Shown: in pieces, positions 55,819 to 64,000 of the stretch
Position numbering within the stretch: the stretch's first letter is position 1
Layout: the number at the start of each line of letters is the position of its first letter
DNA from: Hymenobacter roseosalivarius DSM 11622
GTDB taxonomy: Bacteria > Bacteroidota > Bacteroidia > Cytophagales > Hymenobacteraceae
Length of the DNA stretch: 64,000 nucleotides
Direction of reading: 5' to 3'
NCBI RefSeq assembly: GCF_900176135.1
Contig: NZ_FWWW01000039.1
Coordinates: 62,001 to 126,000 of the forward strand
Program-made: the position numbers and the translations under genes
The notes under the pieces: generated by a model
Seen by the model: the letters and a program-made list of their open reading frames with translations, nothing else
Databases searched by the model: none
What the model was told of the DNA's origin: nothing

Positions 55819-57150
55819 ATGCCAAAATTTCTACGTAGTCCTTTTCGCTTTTTGTTGCTGTTTTCGTGCTTCGCTTTTCAAGCGGCACCCGCCGGTCAGC
55901 AAGCCACCAGCCTCACCGCTGCCAACCCCCAGGAATCCTTCGATACCGGAACCAAGGCCGATTACGCCGCCGGAAGTGTAGCCTTTGCTACCGGTACCTG
56001 GACTCTGACTGACGCCGTGCTGGGTAATGCCGAGGCCGACCGTAAGAACGGCGCGCAGGCGGTGCGCCTGCAGCAAAACGGTAAGCTCACCATGGAGTTC
56101 TTCGTGCCCAATGGTGCCGCTACCGTAGCGGTACAGCACGCCATTTACGGCTCCGACGCCAGTAGCAGCTGGGAGCTGTGGGCGCAACCCGAATCCTGCA
56201 ACTGCAATAAGTGGACGAAGGTGGGCAACACGGTATTTACTACCACCAGCACCCTCCAGGCCGCCGCGTTTACCGTCAATATTGCCGGCAATGTCAAGTT
56301 CGAGATTCGCAAGACGTCGGGTGGAGCGAGCCGGTTGAATATCGATGACTTTGCCGTAACCGACTTCGGCGTTGCCCAGCCTTCTATCGACAACGATAAC
56401 ATGGCCCTGGGCAACCCAAGTGGTGCTATCACCGACGTTGGCTCTCCTAAAAACTACCTGATGGTGAAGCCTCAATTTACGTTGAGCTATAACCGCGATG
56501 AGGGCAAGCCCAACTGGGTAAGCTGGCACATAGATGCCTCCGACCGTGGTGACGCTAACCGGATTGACCTTTTTCGTCCCGATCCTACTCTTCCTGAAGG
56601 CTGGTATCAGGTGCAAGCGAATAGCTATACCAGCTCGGGTTTCGACCGCGGCCATAACTGCCCCTCGGCCGACCGCCTGGCCAACGCGGAGGATAACGCC
56701 GCGACCTTTTTCATGACCAACATGATGCCTCAGGCACCACTTAACAACCAAGGCCCCTGGGCCGACTTAGAAAATTACGCTCGCACCTTCTTGCCGGGCA
56801 ATGAGGTGTACGTCGTCTGTGGCAGCTACGGTCTAGGCGGGACGGGTGCTAATGGTAGTGTCACTACCACCATCGATAATGGCCGAATTACGGTGCCTAA
56901 CCGGACTTGGAAAGTCATCGTGATTTTGCCCGTAGGTGATAATGATGCAGCCCGAGTTACCTCATCTACCCGGGTGATTGCCGTGGACATGCCTAATACT
57001 AACTCTATCATTCGCGATTGGGGCTTGTACCGGACTAGCGTCGATGCCATTGAAACTTCAACTGGCTATGACTTGCTATCCGCTCTGCCAGTTGATGTAC
57101 AGACTGCCATCGAATCAAAAGTCGATGCTGGCCCGGCTCCGGCAAACTAA
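55819..57150 (+). CDS. Secreted DNA/RNA non-specific endonuclease (NUC family)
   Basis: 443 residues. Signal peptide to about 27 (FRFLLLFSCFAFQAAPA), an N-terminal beta-sandwich (about 35-190) and a NUC domain (about 220-430) with the catalytic DRGHNCPSADR motif, followed by the metal-binding TNMMPQAPLNNQG. It degrades extracellular nucleic acids. Unlike the next gene product, it ends (ESKVDAGPAPAN) without a T9SS sorting domain. ATG 55819 is favoured over 55798 and TTG 55765. Confidence 0.92.
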   Translation: MPKFLRSPFRFLLLFSCFAFQAAPAGQQATSLTAANPQESFDTGTKADYAAGSVAFATGTWTLTDAVLGNAEADRKNGAQAVRLQQNGKLTMEFFVPNGAATVAVQHAIYGSDASSSWELWAQPESCNCNKWTKVGNTVFTTTSTLQAAAFTVNIAGNVKFEIRKTSGGASRLNIDDFAVTDFGVAQPSIDNDNMALGNPSGAITDVGSPKNYLMVKPQFTLSYNRDEGKPNWVSWHIDASDRGDANRIDLFRPDPTLPEGWYQVQANSYTSSGFDRGHNCPSADRLANAEDNAATFFMTNMMPQAPLNNQGPWADLENYARTFLPGNEVYVVCGSYGLGGTGANGSVTTTIDNGRITVPNRTWKVIVILPVGDNDAARVTSSTRVIAVDMPNTNSIIRDWGLYRTSVDAIETSTGYDLLSALPVDVQTAIESKVDAGPAPAN

Positions 57151-57192
57151 TTCCAACTTCCTGGATCTTTTCAAAACGACATAAGCGTCTAT

Positions 57193-60100
57193 ATGACAAG
57201 TTTTTACAAAAATGCCTGGAAGCTTGGGCAGTTGCCGGCTTTTCTGGTTTGCCTATTTTTCTTCAATGCGCAGCAGAGTTGGGGCCAGCTTGTTCCTGTC
57301 CCGCTAGCGAATGGTACTTACACAGAGAACTTTGCTGACATTGCTAACTGGGGTAATGACTTTAGCTCGGGTGTTGGTGCAAATCGATATAGCAAAGCAT
57401 TTGGCCAACCCACTCTGCCCAATAGCAACACGGTATTCGCTGCCACTGCTAGCAGCGGTGGCGTACAAAGAGGGACGAGCACTACAGGCACAGCCGGTGC
57501 AATAGTATTGTTGGCTACGGGCACCACAGATGGCGCGAGTGCCGCCGCTTTTGATCTTAATCTGGATTTTTCGGGCGCTCCAACTGGAAACATCAGTTTA
57601 GATTGGGCTGAGGTTAATAACGGCACAATTGATAGCAACAGAAAGTCCACATTCAAGCTGCAAACCAATACTGGTGAAGGGGGGGCTTTTGTTGACCTAC
57701 CGCACCCTAGTGTGGTCATCACGAACTACGTATCCGCTACAGGTAGCTTAACTGCCATTCCGTTGCCGGCCAGTTTTGCTAACAATCCAGGGGCGAAAAT
57801 TCGTTTCTTCTTACTTACGTCGGGAGGTGGCAGTACTGGCAGCCGTCCAAAAATAAGCCTCGATAATATCACGGTAACTACTGGTTCTACGGGCACTCCG
57901 CCTACTCCCACAGCCAGCATCACGACTACCGCTTCTGCCTTCAACAGTCCTTATTGCGTCACGACCACTGCCGGCAGTGCTCCATTCAACGTAGCCTATA
58001 CCAGCAGCGGCACCTTCACGGGCGGCTTCAAAGTGCAGCTGTCGAATGCTTCGGGCGTATTTCCGAGCAATGCAACGGACAACATTATCGGCAGCGGCAA
58101 TAGCTCGCCTATTTCGGCTACTATTCCGGCCGCTACGCCGAGCGGCACTAAGTACCGGCTGCGGGTAATGAACGATGCGCCGGCTACCTACGGCAGCACC
58201 AACGGCTCCGACCTGACCATCAACTTAACGCCCGACACTAACCCGGTAACTGTAACGCCAGCCACTGCTCAGTCGGTACTTACTACCGGTACGGGCGATG
58301 CCCTTACCGCTAGCGCCGCTGCTACCTCTTCGTTCGCCTGGCTTTATGGTGCTAGTGCAGCCGGACCGTATTCTGCGGCTATCGGTGGGGCAACTACTGC
58401 TACTTACATTGTGCGAGGGGCAGATTTCCCTGGCGAGGGTACTTATTACTTGGTTGCGCGGGCAACCTTAGCTACTAGCTGTGGCACGGCAACGGGCTTG
58501 AGCGCCCCTATTACGGTAACCGTATCAGCACCTCCCACTAACCCCGCTCTGAGCGTCTCATCTACTACGCTCCCGGATTTTGGCAGCCTGGCCGTCGGGG
58601 CCGGAGCTGGGCTGAAGAGCTTTACGGTGGGGGGCAATAATTTAAAGGGAGGCGTCACCATTACGCCGCCGGCCGGGTTTGAAATCCGGACTGGTAATAA
58701 CCCGTTTGCTTGCTGCACCATTGAGTTGCAGCCGACTGGTGGCACTGTCCCAAGCACCACGATTGATGTTCGCTTTGCCCCAACGGCTACTCAGGCGTAC
58801 AGTGAGTCGATTCCGGTAAAGAGCGCTGGCCTGCCTGATCAGGCGGTAGCAGTTTCGGGTACGGGCGTCAATGCCATTTATCCGGCCACGCTAAGCACCA
58901 CGGCCATCACCGACTTAACCCCGACCAGCGCTACTACGGGGGGCACCGTAGCTGCCGATGGCGGCAGCGCGGTAACAGCACGCGGCGTTGTTTGGGCTAA
59001 AACGGCTAATCCAACTTCTGCAGGTACTACCAAAACGGCCGATGGCGCGGGTACAGGGGCTTTTGCCAGCGCTATTACCGGCCTGGTGCCGGGCACTACC
59101 TATTTCGTGCGTGCGTATGCTACCAATGGCGCGAGCACGGCCTACGGTGAGGAGCTTTCCTTCACCACCGTAACGGTACCGCTGGCCGCCGAGCCAACCG
59201 CAGCGGCTACGCTCACCGCCAGCCAGGTAGCCAGCACCTCGCTCCAACTTGACTTGAAGGGTGGCGACGGTAAGAAGCGTCTGGTGGTAGCTCGCCGCGG
59301 CACCGCCGTAGATGCCGAGCCTGTTGACGCTACCACCTACACCGCGGAGGCAGAGTTCGGCAAAGGCAGCGTGCTGGGGGTAGGTAACTTCGTCGTGTAC
59401 AACGGGACCGGCGACAACGTAACCGTAACGGGTTTGCGTGCTAATACCACCTATCATTTCTCTGTCTTCACCTTCAATGACAACGACACGCCCTATGCTG
59501 AAAACTACCTGGTAACTACACCGGGTACTTTAGCCCAGGCAACCTCGGCTGCTCCCGCCGCGCTGCTACTGGAGGAAAACTTCGATTACGCAGCTGGGTC
59601 GCTGCTGACGGCTAATAACTGGACGGCACATAGCGGCGGCGGCACCAACTCCATTGCCGTTACGGCTGCCGATGGCTTGTCTTACTCCGGCTACAGTGCC
59701 AGCAGTGGCAAAGCCGCCGCCACCGTTGGTAATGGCGAAGATGTTAACCGGCAATTTGTAGAGCCTGTCTATGCTGGCACGCCGGTGTATACGTCCTTCC
59801 TGGTAAATGTCGCGAGTGTAAGCACTAGTGCTGAATACTTTTTTCATCTCGGGCCAGCAGTAGTAGGGTCTACCTTCAAGGCTCGGTTATTTACGCGTCC
59901 TGGCATTGCGTCGGGCACAGTACAGTTCGGTATCAGTGGGAATGGTGGAACCATCAACTATACGACTGCTAGTTATCCGTTAAATACTACCCATTTATTG
60001 GTGGTTAAATACGCCTTCGATGAGGTGGGCAGCAAGACTGAGTTGTTTGTCAATCCGGCGGCTGGTGCTGAGCCCGCTCCGGCCACTGCTGGCGTTGCCG

Positions 60101-61977
60101 AAACAGGTAGCTCCCCGGCCAATATTGGCGCAGTGGCAATCCGCCAAGGCACCAATGTTCCGAAACTGACAATCGACGGCATTCGGGTAGGCAATAGCTA
60201 CCGGGTAGTTCGTACGGGCCTTGTTTGCCTGGAGCCGGCGCCGGCCTTCACGGCCGCTCCGGCTTGTGCTGGCTCAGCCACCGCCTTCACCGATGCTTCT
60301 ACGGTAGTTGAGTCCAACGCTACGTATGCCTGGGACGTGGAGAGTGATGGTAAAGTAGACTACACTACCGTCGGCAACATCAGCCACACGTACGCGGCGG
60401 CTGGTACTTACACGGCTACGCTGGTTATTACGCAGGGCGCTTGCTCCGCTACATACACGCAGAAAGTAACGGTGCGGGAGTTGCCAACGGCGACGTTGAG
60501 CGGCGACGCGACTGTATGTGTGGGTACTTCTGCCAAGCTGACCGTGCACCTGACCGGTGTTGCGCCCTGGAACATTGGCTCCTCAACCAACGGAGCTGCT
60601 GCCCCAACGGCTCTGACCGTAACAGCTACTGACGTCGATGCTGACGGAAACTACACGCTGGTTGTAGCGCCAAAAGAAACAACCACTTATGCCTTGACTT
60701 CAGTAACGGACGGCAACTGCACGGGCACGGCTCTGACGGGTTCAGCCGTTGTAACTGTTACAACGCCTCCTGCCCTGACGGTGCCTTCCATCCCGACGGC
60801 TAACACCGAGAATGATAAGTGTGGTGCCTCGGTTGCTTTCGCTGCTACGGCCACGGGTGCCCCGGCCCCCGCGCTTGTGTACAGCATTATGAAGGAGGGA
60901 GTTAATACCACCATCACTTCCCCTTACTTCTTCCCGGTAGGTACTACCATAGTTAAAGTTACGGCCACCAATAGCTGCGGTACTGATTCGAAGACCTTTG
61001 CGGTAACGGTGAAGGATAAGCAGGCACCTACGGTACTGATCCGGAACTTGACTGTGACTTTAAGCAGGGGCACCGCCACTATCACGGCGGCGCAGGTAGA
61101 CAACGGCAGCACGGATGCTTGCGGAATAGCATCAATGATGCTGAGCAAGAGCACGTTTAGTTGCGACAATATTGGGATCAATAAAGTAACCCTGACTGTC
61201 ACCGATATCCACGGTAACGTGGCCAGCCAGACGGCCGACGTCGATGTGAGAGGCACGGTTCCAACCCCTGTTGTCGCCTTTACCCCCTCTTCAACCGTCT
61301 ACACAGGTGGAGTTCCTACAAACTTGTATCTGGGCTATGGCCCACAGAGCCTGACCCTCACCGCTTCGGGTGGTAGCAGCTACCAGTGGAGCCCATCGAC
61401 TGGTCTGAGCAACGCGAGCATTGCTAATCCTGTTTTCACGGCTACCACTGCCGGAACATTTGCTTACACCTTAACAGTAACCAACGAGTTTGGCTGTACC
61501 GCGACGAAGTCCATATCGATAACCGTGGTAGAGGTGCGGGGCGGCAAAAAGAACGAGCAGATTTTGCTATGCCACAAAGGGTCAAAAGTTTATGTAAATC
61601 CTAATGAGGTTGAAGATCACCTGTTGGGGCATAAAGAACAACTCGGCAGCTGCGCGGGCACTACGCTCACCGCTTCGGCCGCGGCTACGTCTGTGACCAC
61701 CGAATACGCTGCTACTGCCAACGTGTTTGAGGCGTATCCTAACCCCTTCACCGAGCGCGCTACCCTGAGTTTCCGCACGGCCGAAACCGGGAAGGCGCAG
61801 CTGTTGGTCTACAACTCGATAGGTAAGCTGGTAGCCACCATCTATGATGGCGTGGCAGAAGGCGGCCGCACTTATGAGTTCACGGTAGAAGGGGCTGCCT
61901 TGGCCGAGGGCGTGTACACCTGCCGTCTAACCAGCAAGGGTAAAGTAGAAACCAAACGTCTGGTGCTGGTGAAGTAA
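57193..61977 (+). CDS. Large T9SS-secreted multidomain adhesin-like protein
   Basis: 1594 residues. Signal peptide to about 32; a beta-sandwich domain (about 35-230); several Ig/FN3-like domains (to about 780); a second sandwich (about 785-1010); a PKD domain (about 1025-1090, ending ATLVITQG); further Ig/HYR-like repeats (to about 1460); a Cys/His segment ILLCHKGSKVYVNPNE then HLLGHKEQLGSC; and a C-terminal type IX sorting domain of about 80 residues (FEAYPNPFTERATLSFRT ... GVYTCRL). It should be secreted through the outer membrane and attached to the cell surface. The nuclease gene precedes it by 42 bases. Confidence 0.9.
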   Translation: MTSFYKNAWKLGQLPAFLVCLFFFNAQQSWGQLVPVPLANGTYTENFADIANWGNDFSSGVGANRYSKAFGQPTLPNSNTVFAATASSGGVQRGTSTTGTAGAIVLLATGTTDGASAAAFDLNLDFSGAPTGNISLDWAEVNNGTIDSNRKSTFKLQTNTGEGGAFVDLPHPSVVITNYVSATGSLTAIPLPASFANNPGAKIRFFLLTSGGGSTGSRPKISLDNITVTTGSTGTPPTPTASITTTASAFNSPYCVTTTAGSAPFNVAYTSSGTFTGGFKVQLSNASGVFPSNATDNIIGSGNSSPISATIPAATPSGTKYRLRVMNDAPATYGSTNGSDLTINLTPDTNPVTVTPATAQSVLTTGTGDALTASAAATSSFAWLYGASAAGPYSAAIGGATTATYIVRGADFPGEGTYYLVARATLATSCGTATGLSAPITVTVSAPPTNPALSVSSTTLPDFGSLAVGAGAGLKSFTVGGNNLKGGVTITPPAGFEIRTGNNPFACCTIELQPTGGTVPSTTIDVRFAPTATQAYSESIPVKSAGLPDQAVAVSGTGVNAIYPATLSTTAITDLTPTSATTGGTVAADGGSAVTARGVVWAKTANPTSAGTTKTADGAGTGAFASAITGLVPGTTYFVRAYATNGASTAYGEELSFTTVTVPLAAEPTAAATLTASQVASTSLQLDLKGGDGKKRLVVARRGTAVDAEPVDATTYTAEAEFGKGSVLGVGNFVVYNGTGDNVTVTGLRANTTYHFSVFTFNDNDTPYAENYLVTTPGTLAQATSAAPAALLLEENFDYAAGSLLTANNWTAHSGGGTNSIAVTAADGLSYSGYSASSGKAAATVGNGEDVNRQFVEPVYAGTPVYTSFLVNVASVSTSAEYFFHLGPAVVGSTFKARLFTRPGIASGTVQFGISGNGGTINYTTASYPLNTTHLLVVKYAFDEVGSKTELFVNPAAGAEPAPATAGVAETGSSPANIGAVAIRQGTNVPKLTIDGIRVGNSYRVVRTGLVCLEPAPAFTAAPACAGSATAFTDASTVVESNATYAWDVESDGKVDYTTVGNISHTYAAAGTYTATLVITQGACSATYTQKVTVRELPTATLSGDATVCVGTSAKLTVHLTGVAPWNIGSSTNGAAAPTALTVTATDVDADGNYTLVVAPKETTTYALTSVTDGNCTGTALTGSAVVTVTTPPALTVPSIPTANTENDKCGASVAFAATATGAPAPALVYSIMKEGVNTTITSPYFFPVGTTIVKVTATNSCGTDSKTFAVTVKDKQAPTVLIRNLTVTLSRGTATITAAQVDNGSTDACGIASMMLSKSTFSCDNIGINKVTLTVTDIHGNVASQTADVDVRGTVPTPVVAFTPSSTVYTGGVPTNLYLGYGPQSLTLTASGGSSYQWSPSTGLSNASIANPVFTATTAGTFAYTLTVTNEFGCTATKSISITVVEVRGGKKNEQILLCHKGSKVYVNPNEVEDHLLGHKEQLGSCAGTTLTASAAATSVTTEYAATANVFEAYPNPFTERATLSFRTAETGKAQLLVYNSIGKLVATIYDGVAEGGRTYEFTVEGAALAEGVYTCRLTSKGKVETKRLVLVK

Positions 61978-62016
61978 CCTGCTTGGCGCTTGTAAGCGCA
62001 ATATTTTGCAGAGAAT

Positions 62017-62053
62017 AAAAAGCCCCCCAGATAAGCTCTGAGGGGCTTTTTTG
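62017..62053 (+). terminator. Intrinsic terminator after the T9SS gene
   Basis: AAAAAGCCCC and GGGGCTTTTTT arms, 15-base loop. Confidence 0.93.
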
Positions 62054-62092
62054 TGTATTATTTATTTCTTCTGAAAAATATTTACAACCTAT

Positions 62093-62126
62093 TACGAATC
62101 TTTCGTATAATTACGAAAGATTCGTA
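62093..62126 (+). promoter_or_regulatory. Tandem BlaI-type operators
   Basis: Two copies of TACGAA-N3-TTCGTA, at 62093-62107 and 62112-62126, separated by four bases. Together they form a 38-base palindrome (62091-62128). The repressor gene begins ten bases after the second copy. Confidence 0.85.
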
Positions 62127-62136
62127 ATATTTATTT

Positions 62137-62505
62137 ATGGAAAGACTAACCCAACCCGAAGAGGAAGCCATGCAGGTGCTGTGGCAGCTCAATGGCGGCT
62201 TCACCAAAGACGTGCTGGACTCGCTGCCCGAGCCGAAGCCACCCTATACCACGCTGGCCTCCACCATCCGCAATCTGGAGCGCAAGGGCTATCTGCGCAG
62301 CGAAAAGCTCGGCAACTCCTACCGATTTGCCCCCCAGATTGCCGCCGAAGAGTACCGCAAGCGGTTTATGAGCGCCTTCGTGAGCGAGTACTTTAAAAAC
62401 TCCTACAAGGAAGTCGTGTCCTTTTTTGCCAAGGATGAGAAGATCAGCGCCGAGGAGCTGAAGGAGATACTCAGCATGATTGAGAACCGCCAAGCCAAGG
62501 AATAA
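62137..62505 (+). CDS. BlaI/MecI/CopY-family repressor
   Basis: 122 residues. N-terminal winged helix (LTQPEEEAMQVLWQL; YTTLASTIRNLERKGYL) and a C-terminal dimerisation helix pair (KISAEELKEILSMIE). Cleavage of such repressors is normally triggered by the membrane metalloprotease encoded next. The double operator just upstream shows autoregulation. The stop overlaps the start of the M56 gene (TAATG). Confidence 0.93.
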   Translation: MERLTQPEEEAMQVLWQLNGGFTKDVLDSLPEPKPPYTTLASTIRNLERKGYLRSEKLGNSYRFAPQIAAEEYRKRFMSAFVSEYFKNSYKEVVSFFAKDEKISAEELKEILSMIENRQAKE

Positions 62506-63887
62506 TGACGGCGCTGCTTGTTTATCTGTTGAAAGTGAATGGAGCGCTGCTGCTGTTCGCGGGCCTGTACTACGTGGGCTTGCGGCGGCTGACCTTCTAC
62601 GGCCTGAACCGGGCGTACTTGCTGTTTGCATTGCTCTTCTCGGCCTTATATCCAGTTCTGGACGTGGCAGCCATAGTTGCCCCCCAGCAGCAAGTAAGCG
62701 GTTCGCTACTCACCATATTGCCAAACTGGTCGGGTACGGTGGCTGCTTCTGCGGTGCCACAGCTAAGCTTGGTTGGTGCCCTTGTCGCTGCTTACTGGAC
62801 GGGCGTGGTGGTGATGAGCCTGCGCTTGCTGGGGCGGCTTTTCTCGCTTTACCGTCTGCACCGCGCCTCTGTGCCGGATAGGGTAGGCGAAGTAGCCGTG
62901 CGGCGCTTGCCTGAAGTAGGTAGTCCTTTCTCCTTCGGAGCCATTATTTACTTAACCCCTGCCCAATACCCCGCGGCTGAGCTGCCCGCTATTCTGCACC
63001 ACGAGCAGGTGCATGTGCGGCAATGGCACACGCTGGATGTGCTGTTGGCCCACGTAGGTCAGGTGTTTTGCTGGTTCAATCCGGCGGCGTGGTGGCTGGG
63101 GCGGGCTATTCAGGAAAACCTGGAGTTCCTGACCGATGACGTCGTGCTGCGTGCCGGGGTGGTTTTGCCCAAAGTATATCAGTATAGCCTGCTCCGGCTC
63201 AGTGGCCTGGCGCCGGGCGCGGCTTTAGCCAATCATTTTACATTTCTCACTCTCAAAAACCGGATAGCCATGATGAACAAACCCTCCTCTGCCCGCGCAC
63301 ATCTGGCGCAATACGCACTCGTGCTGCCGCTTGCCGCCGTGTTGCTGCTGGCCTTTACTACTTCACGCGCTGGACAATCCGCTTCCGCTAACCCAGCAAG
63401 CGTGCAAGTCGGTGGTGTGAAGTATTATCTGGATGGGCGGTCTACTGTGCAATCGGTAGTGGAAAAGCCGAATACGACCCCAGACGCCATTGCTAACGTG
63501 CAGGTGTTGAAAGGTGAAACGGCACAGGCGCTAACTAAAGATGCTGCAACCGGCGTAGTGGCGGTGACTACTAAAGGCAACGAGCGCCTGCCCGCCGTGC
63601 AAGCGTTGAATGCTAAAATTATCAGGCTGCTGCCGGATGCGGATACCAAACCTGAGGAGAAAGTAGTTTCCATCAGCAACCTACACCCGGATGCGCTGGC
63701 TTATATCACGCAGCATTTTCCGGGTCATCGCTTGGTAGAGCTGCTGGAGGTGAAAGAGAGCGGAGCAACTGAGGTGCGCTACAAAGCCGTGATTGCCATG
63801 GGCCGCCGGCCGAAGTATGTGGTGTTCGATACGCAGGGGAAAGCGCTGGGCAGCTTCGATGCTTCCGGCAAGCCGCTGGCGGAGTAA
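62505..63887 (+). CDS. M56-family metallopeptidase (BlaR1-like sensor)
   Basis: 460 residues. Three membrane helices in the first 115, a zinc protease site HEQVH (His166, Glu167, His170), and a fourth helix (about 265-285). The periplasmic C terminus (about 290-460) is not a penicillin-binding domain: it has a TonB-plug-like stretch (NVQVLKGETAQALTKDAATG) and a PepSY-like end (ALAYITQHFPGHRLVELL). It probably senses an envelope signal other than beta-lactams and cleaves BlaI. Translation is coupled to blaI by the one-base overlap. Confidence 0.9.
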   Translation: MTALLVYLLKVNGALLLFAGLYYVGLRRLTFYGLNRAYLLFALLFSALYPVLDVAAIVAPQQQVSGSLLTILPNWSGTVAASAVPQLSLVGALVAAYWTGVVVMSLRLLGRLFSLYRLHRASVPDRVGEVAVRRLPEVGSPFSFGAIIYLTPAQYPAAELPAILHHEQVHVRQWHTLDVLLAHVGQVFCWFNPAAWWLGRAIQENLEFLTDDVVLRAGVVLPKVYQYSLLRLSGLAPGAALANHFTFLTLKNRIAMMNKPSSARAHLAQYALVLPLAAVLLLAFTTSRAGQSASANPASVQVGGVKYYLDGRSTVQSVVEKPNTTPDAIANVQVLKGETAQALTKDAATGVVAVTTKGNERLPAVQALNAKIIRLLPDADTKPEEKVVSISNLHPDALAYITQHFPGHRLVELLEVKESGATEVRYKAVIAMGRRPKYVVFDTQGKALGSFDASGKPLAE

Positions 63888-63956
63888 GAGGCCGTAGCGG
63901 CAGCGTTTCGGCAGAAGCTTAAAATTCATTTATCTCATTCTTATCCACTTCTTGTC

Positions 63957-64000
63957 ATGACAAACAGAAAGAAAATCGTTGTGGGCCGTGTGGCCAAGTG
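63957..64000 (+). CDS. Start of a further gene, truncated by the window
   Basis: ATG 63957 followed by MTNRKKIVVGRVAK at the edge. It lies 69 bases after the M56 gene. Too short to identify; it may belong to the same operon. Confidence 0.45.
   Translation, partial: MTNRKKIVVGRVAK

Overview
The window looks like a chromosomal segment from an aerobic, pigmented Bacteroidetes bacterium, most likely Hymenobacter or a close relative in the Cytophagales. This rests on fairly high G+C, start sites without Shine-Dalgarno sequences, Bacteroidetes-type -7 boxes (TAnnTTTG and TACCTTGC), a type IX secretion sorting domain, an ECF sigma/FecR/TonB-receptor/DUF4249 set, M56/BlaI pairs, and genes for acyclic hydroxylated carotenoids. 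No rRNA, tRNA, CRISPR array, insertion sequence or prophage was recognised.

Layout. 1-1760: tail of an unidentified gene, then an ACR3 arsenite pump and a thioredoxin-type arsenate reductase. 2141-5917: carotenoid desaturase and CruF-type protein, a TetR regulator and a GDSL esterase. 6053-16413: an alpha-glucan island with a glucan-phosphorylase-like protein, a DUF2383 stress protein, two exported GH13 amylases and an MFS sugar permease; a GxxExxY gene framed by inverted repeats and an SDR gene lie inside it. 17238-20279: M16 peptidase. 20478-25758: a cell-surface signalling operon (ECF sigma, FecR, TonB receptor with STN domain, DUF4249 lipoprotein). 25837-33473, minus strand: FAD oxidoreductase, Tll0287-type haem lipoprotein, then thrC, thrB and thrA behind a leader with a Thr-rich peptide and competing hairpins. 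33670-42642: prfA, beta-helix lipoprotein, yjbQ, gpmI, two tandem DUF4783 genes, nadC, small envelope proteins. 42889-51233: methyltransferase, ZIP transporter, cbpA/cbpM, small stress proteins, RlpA and GH25 wall enzymes, one intact and one broken hsp20, and a hydrolase-fold protein without its catalytic serine. 51458-57150: Gfo/Idh/MocA oxidoreductase, GH43, GNAT and a secreted endonuclease. 57193-61977: a 1594-residue T9SS cargo protein. 62137-64000: BlaI/M56 pair with a double operator, then the start of another gene.

How it works together. Starch or glycogen would be cut outside the cytoplasm by the two amylases and the products imported by the MFS permease; no SusC/SusD pair is present. 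The threonine operon appears to be controlled by classical transcription attenuation, which can be read directly from the leader. The ECF/FecR/receptor set and the BlaI/M56 set are two independent sensing circuits.

The intergenic DNA is unusually rich in long, nearly perfect inverted repeats of several sequence families, two of them inside the thr operon. The oligomer GGGGGGC followed by A/T runs recurs across the window in both coding and noncoding DNA. The best leads are the thr attenuator, the GxxExxY cassette, the repeat families, the G6C oligomer, the double BlaI operator and the decayed hsp20.
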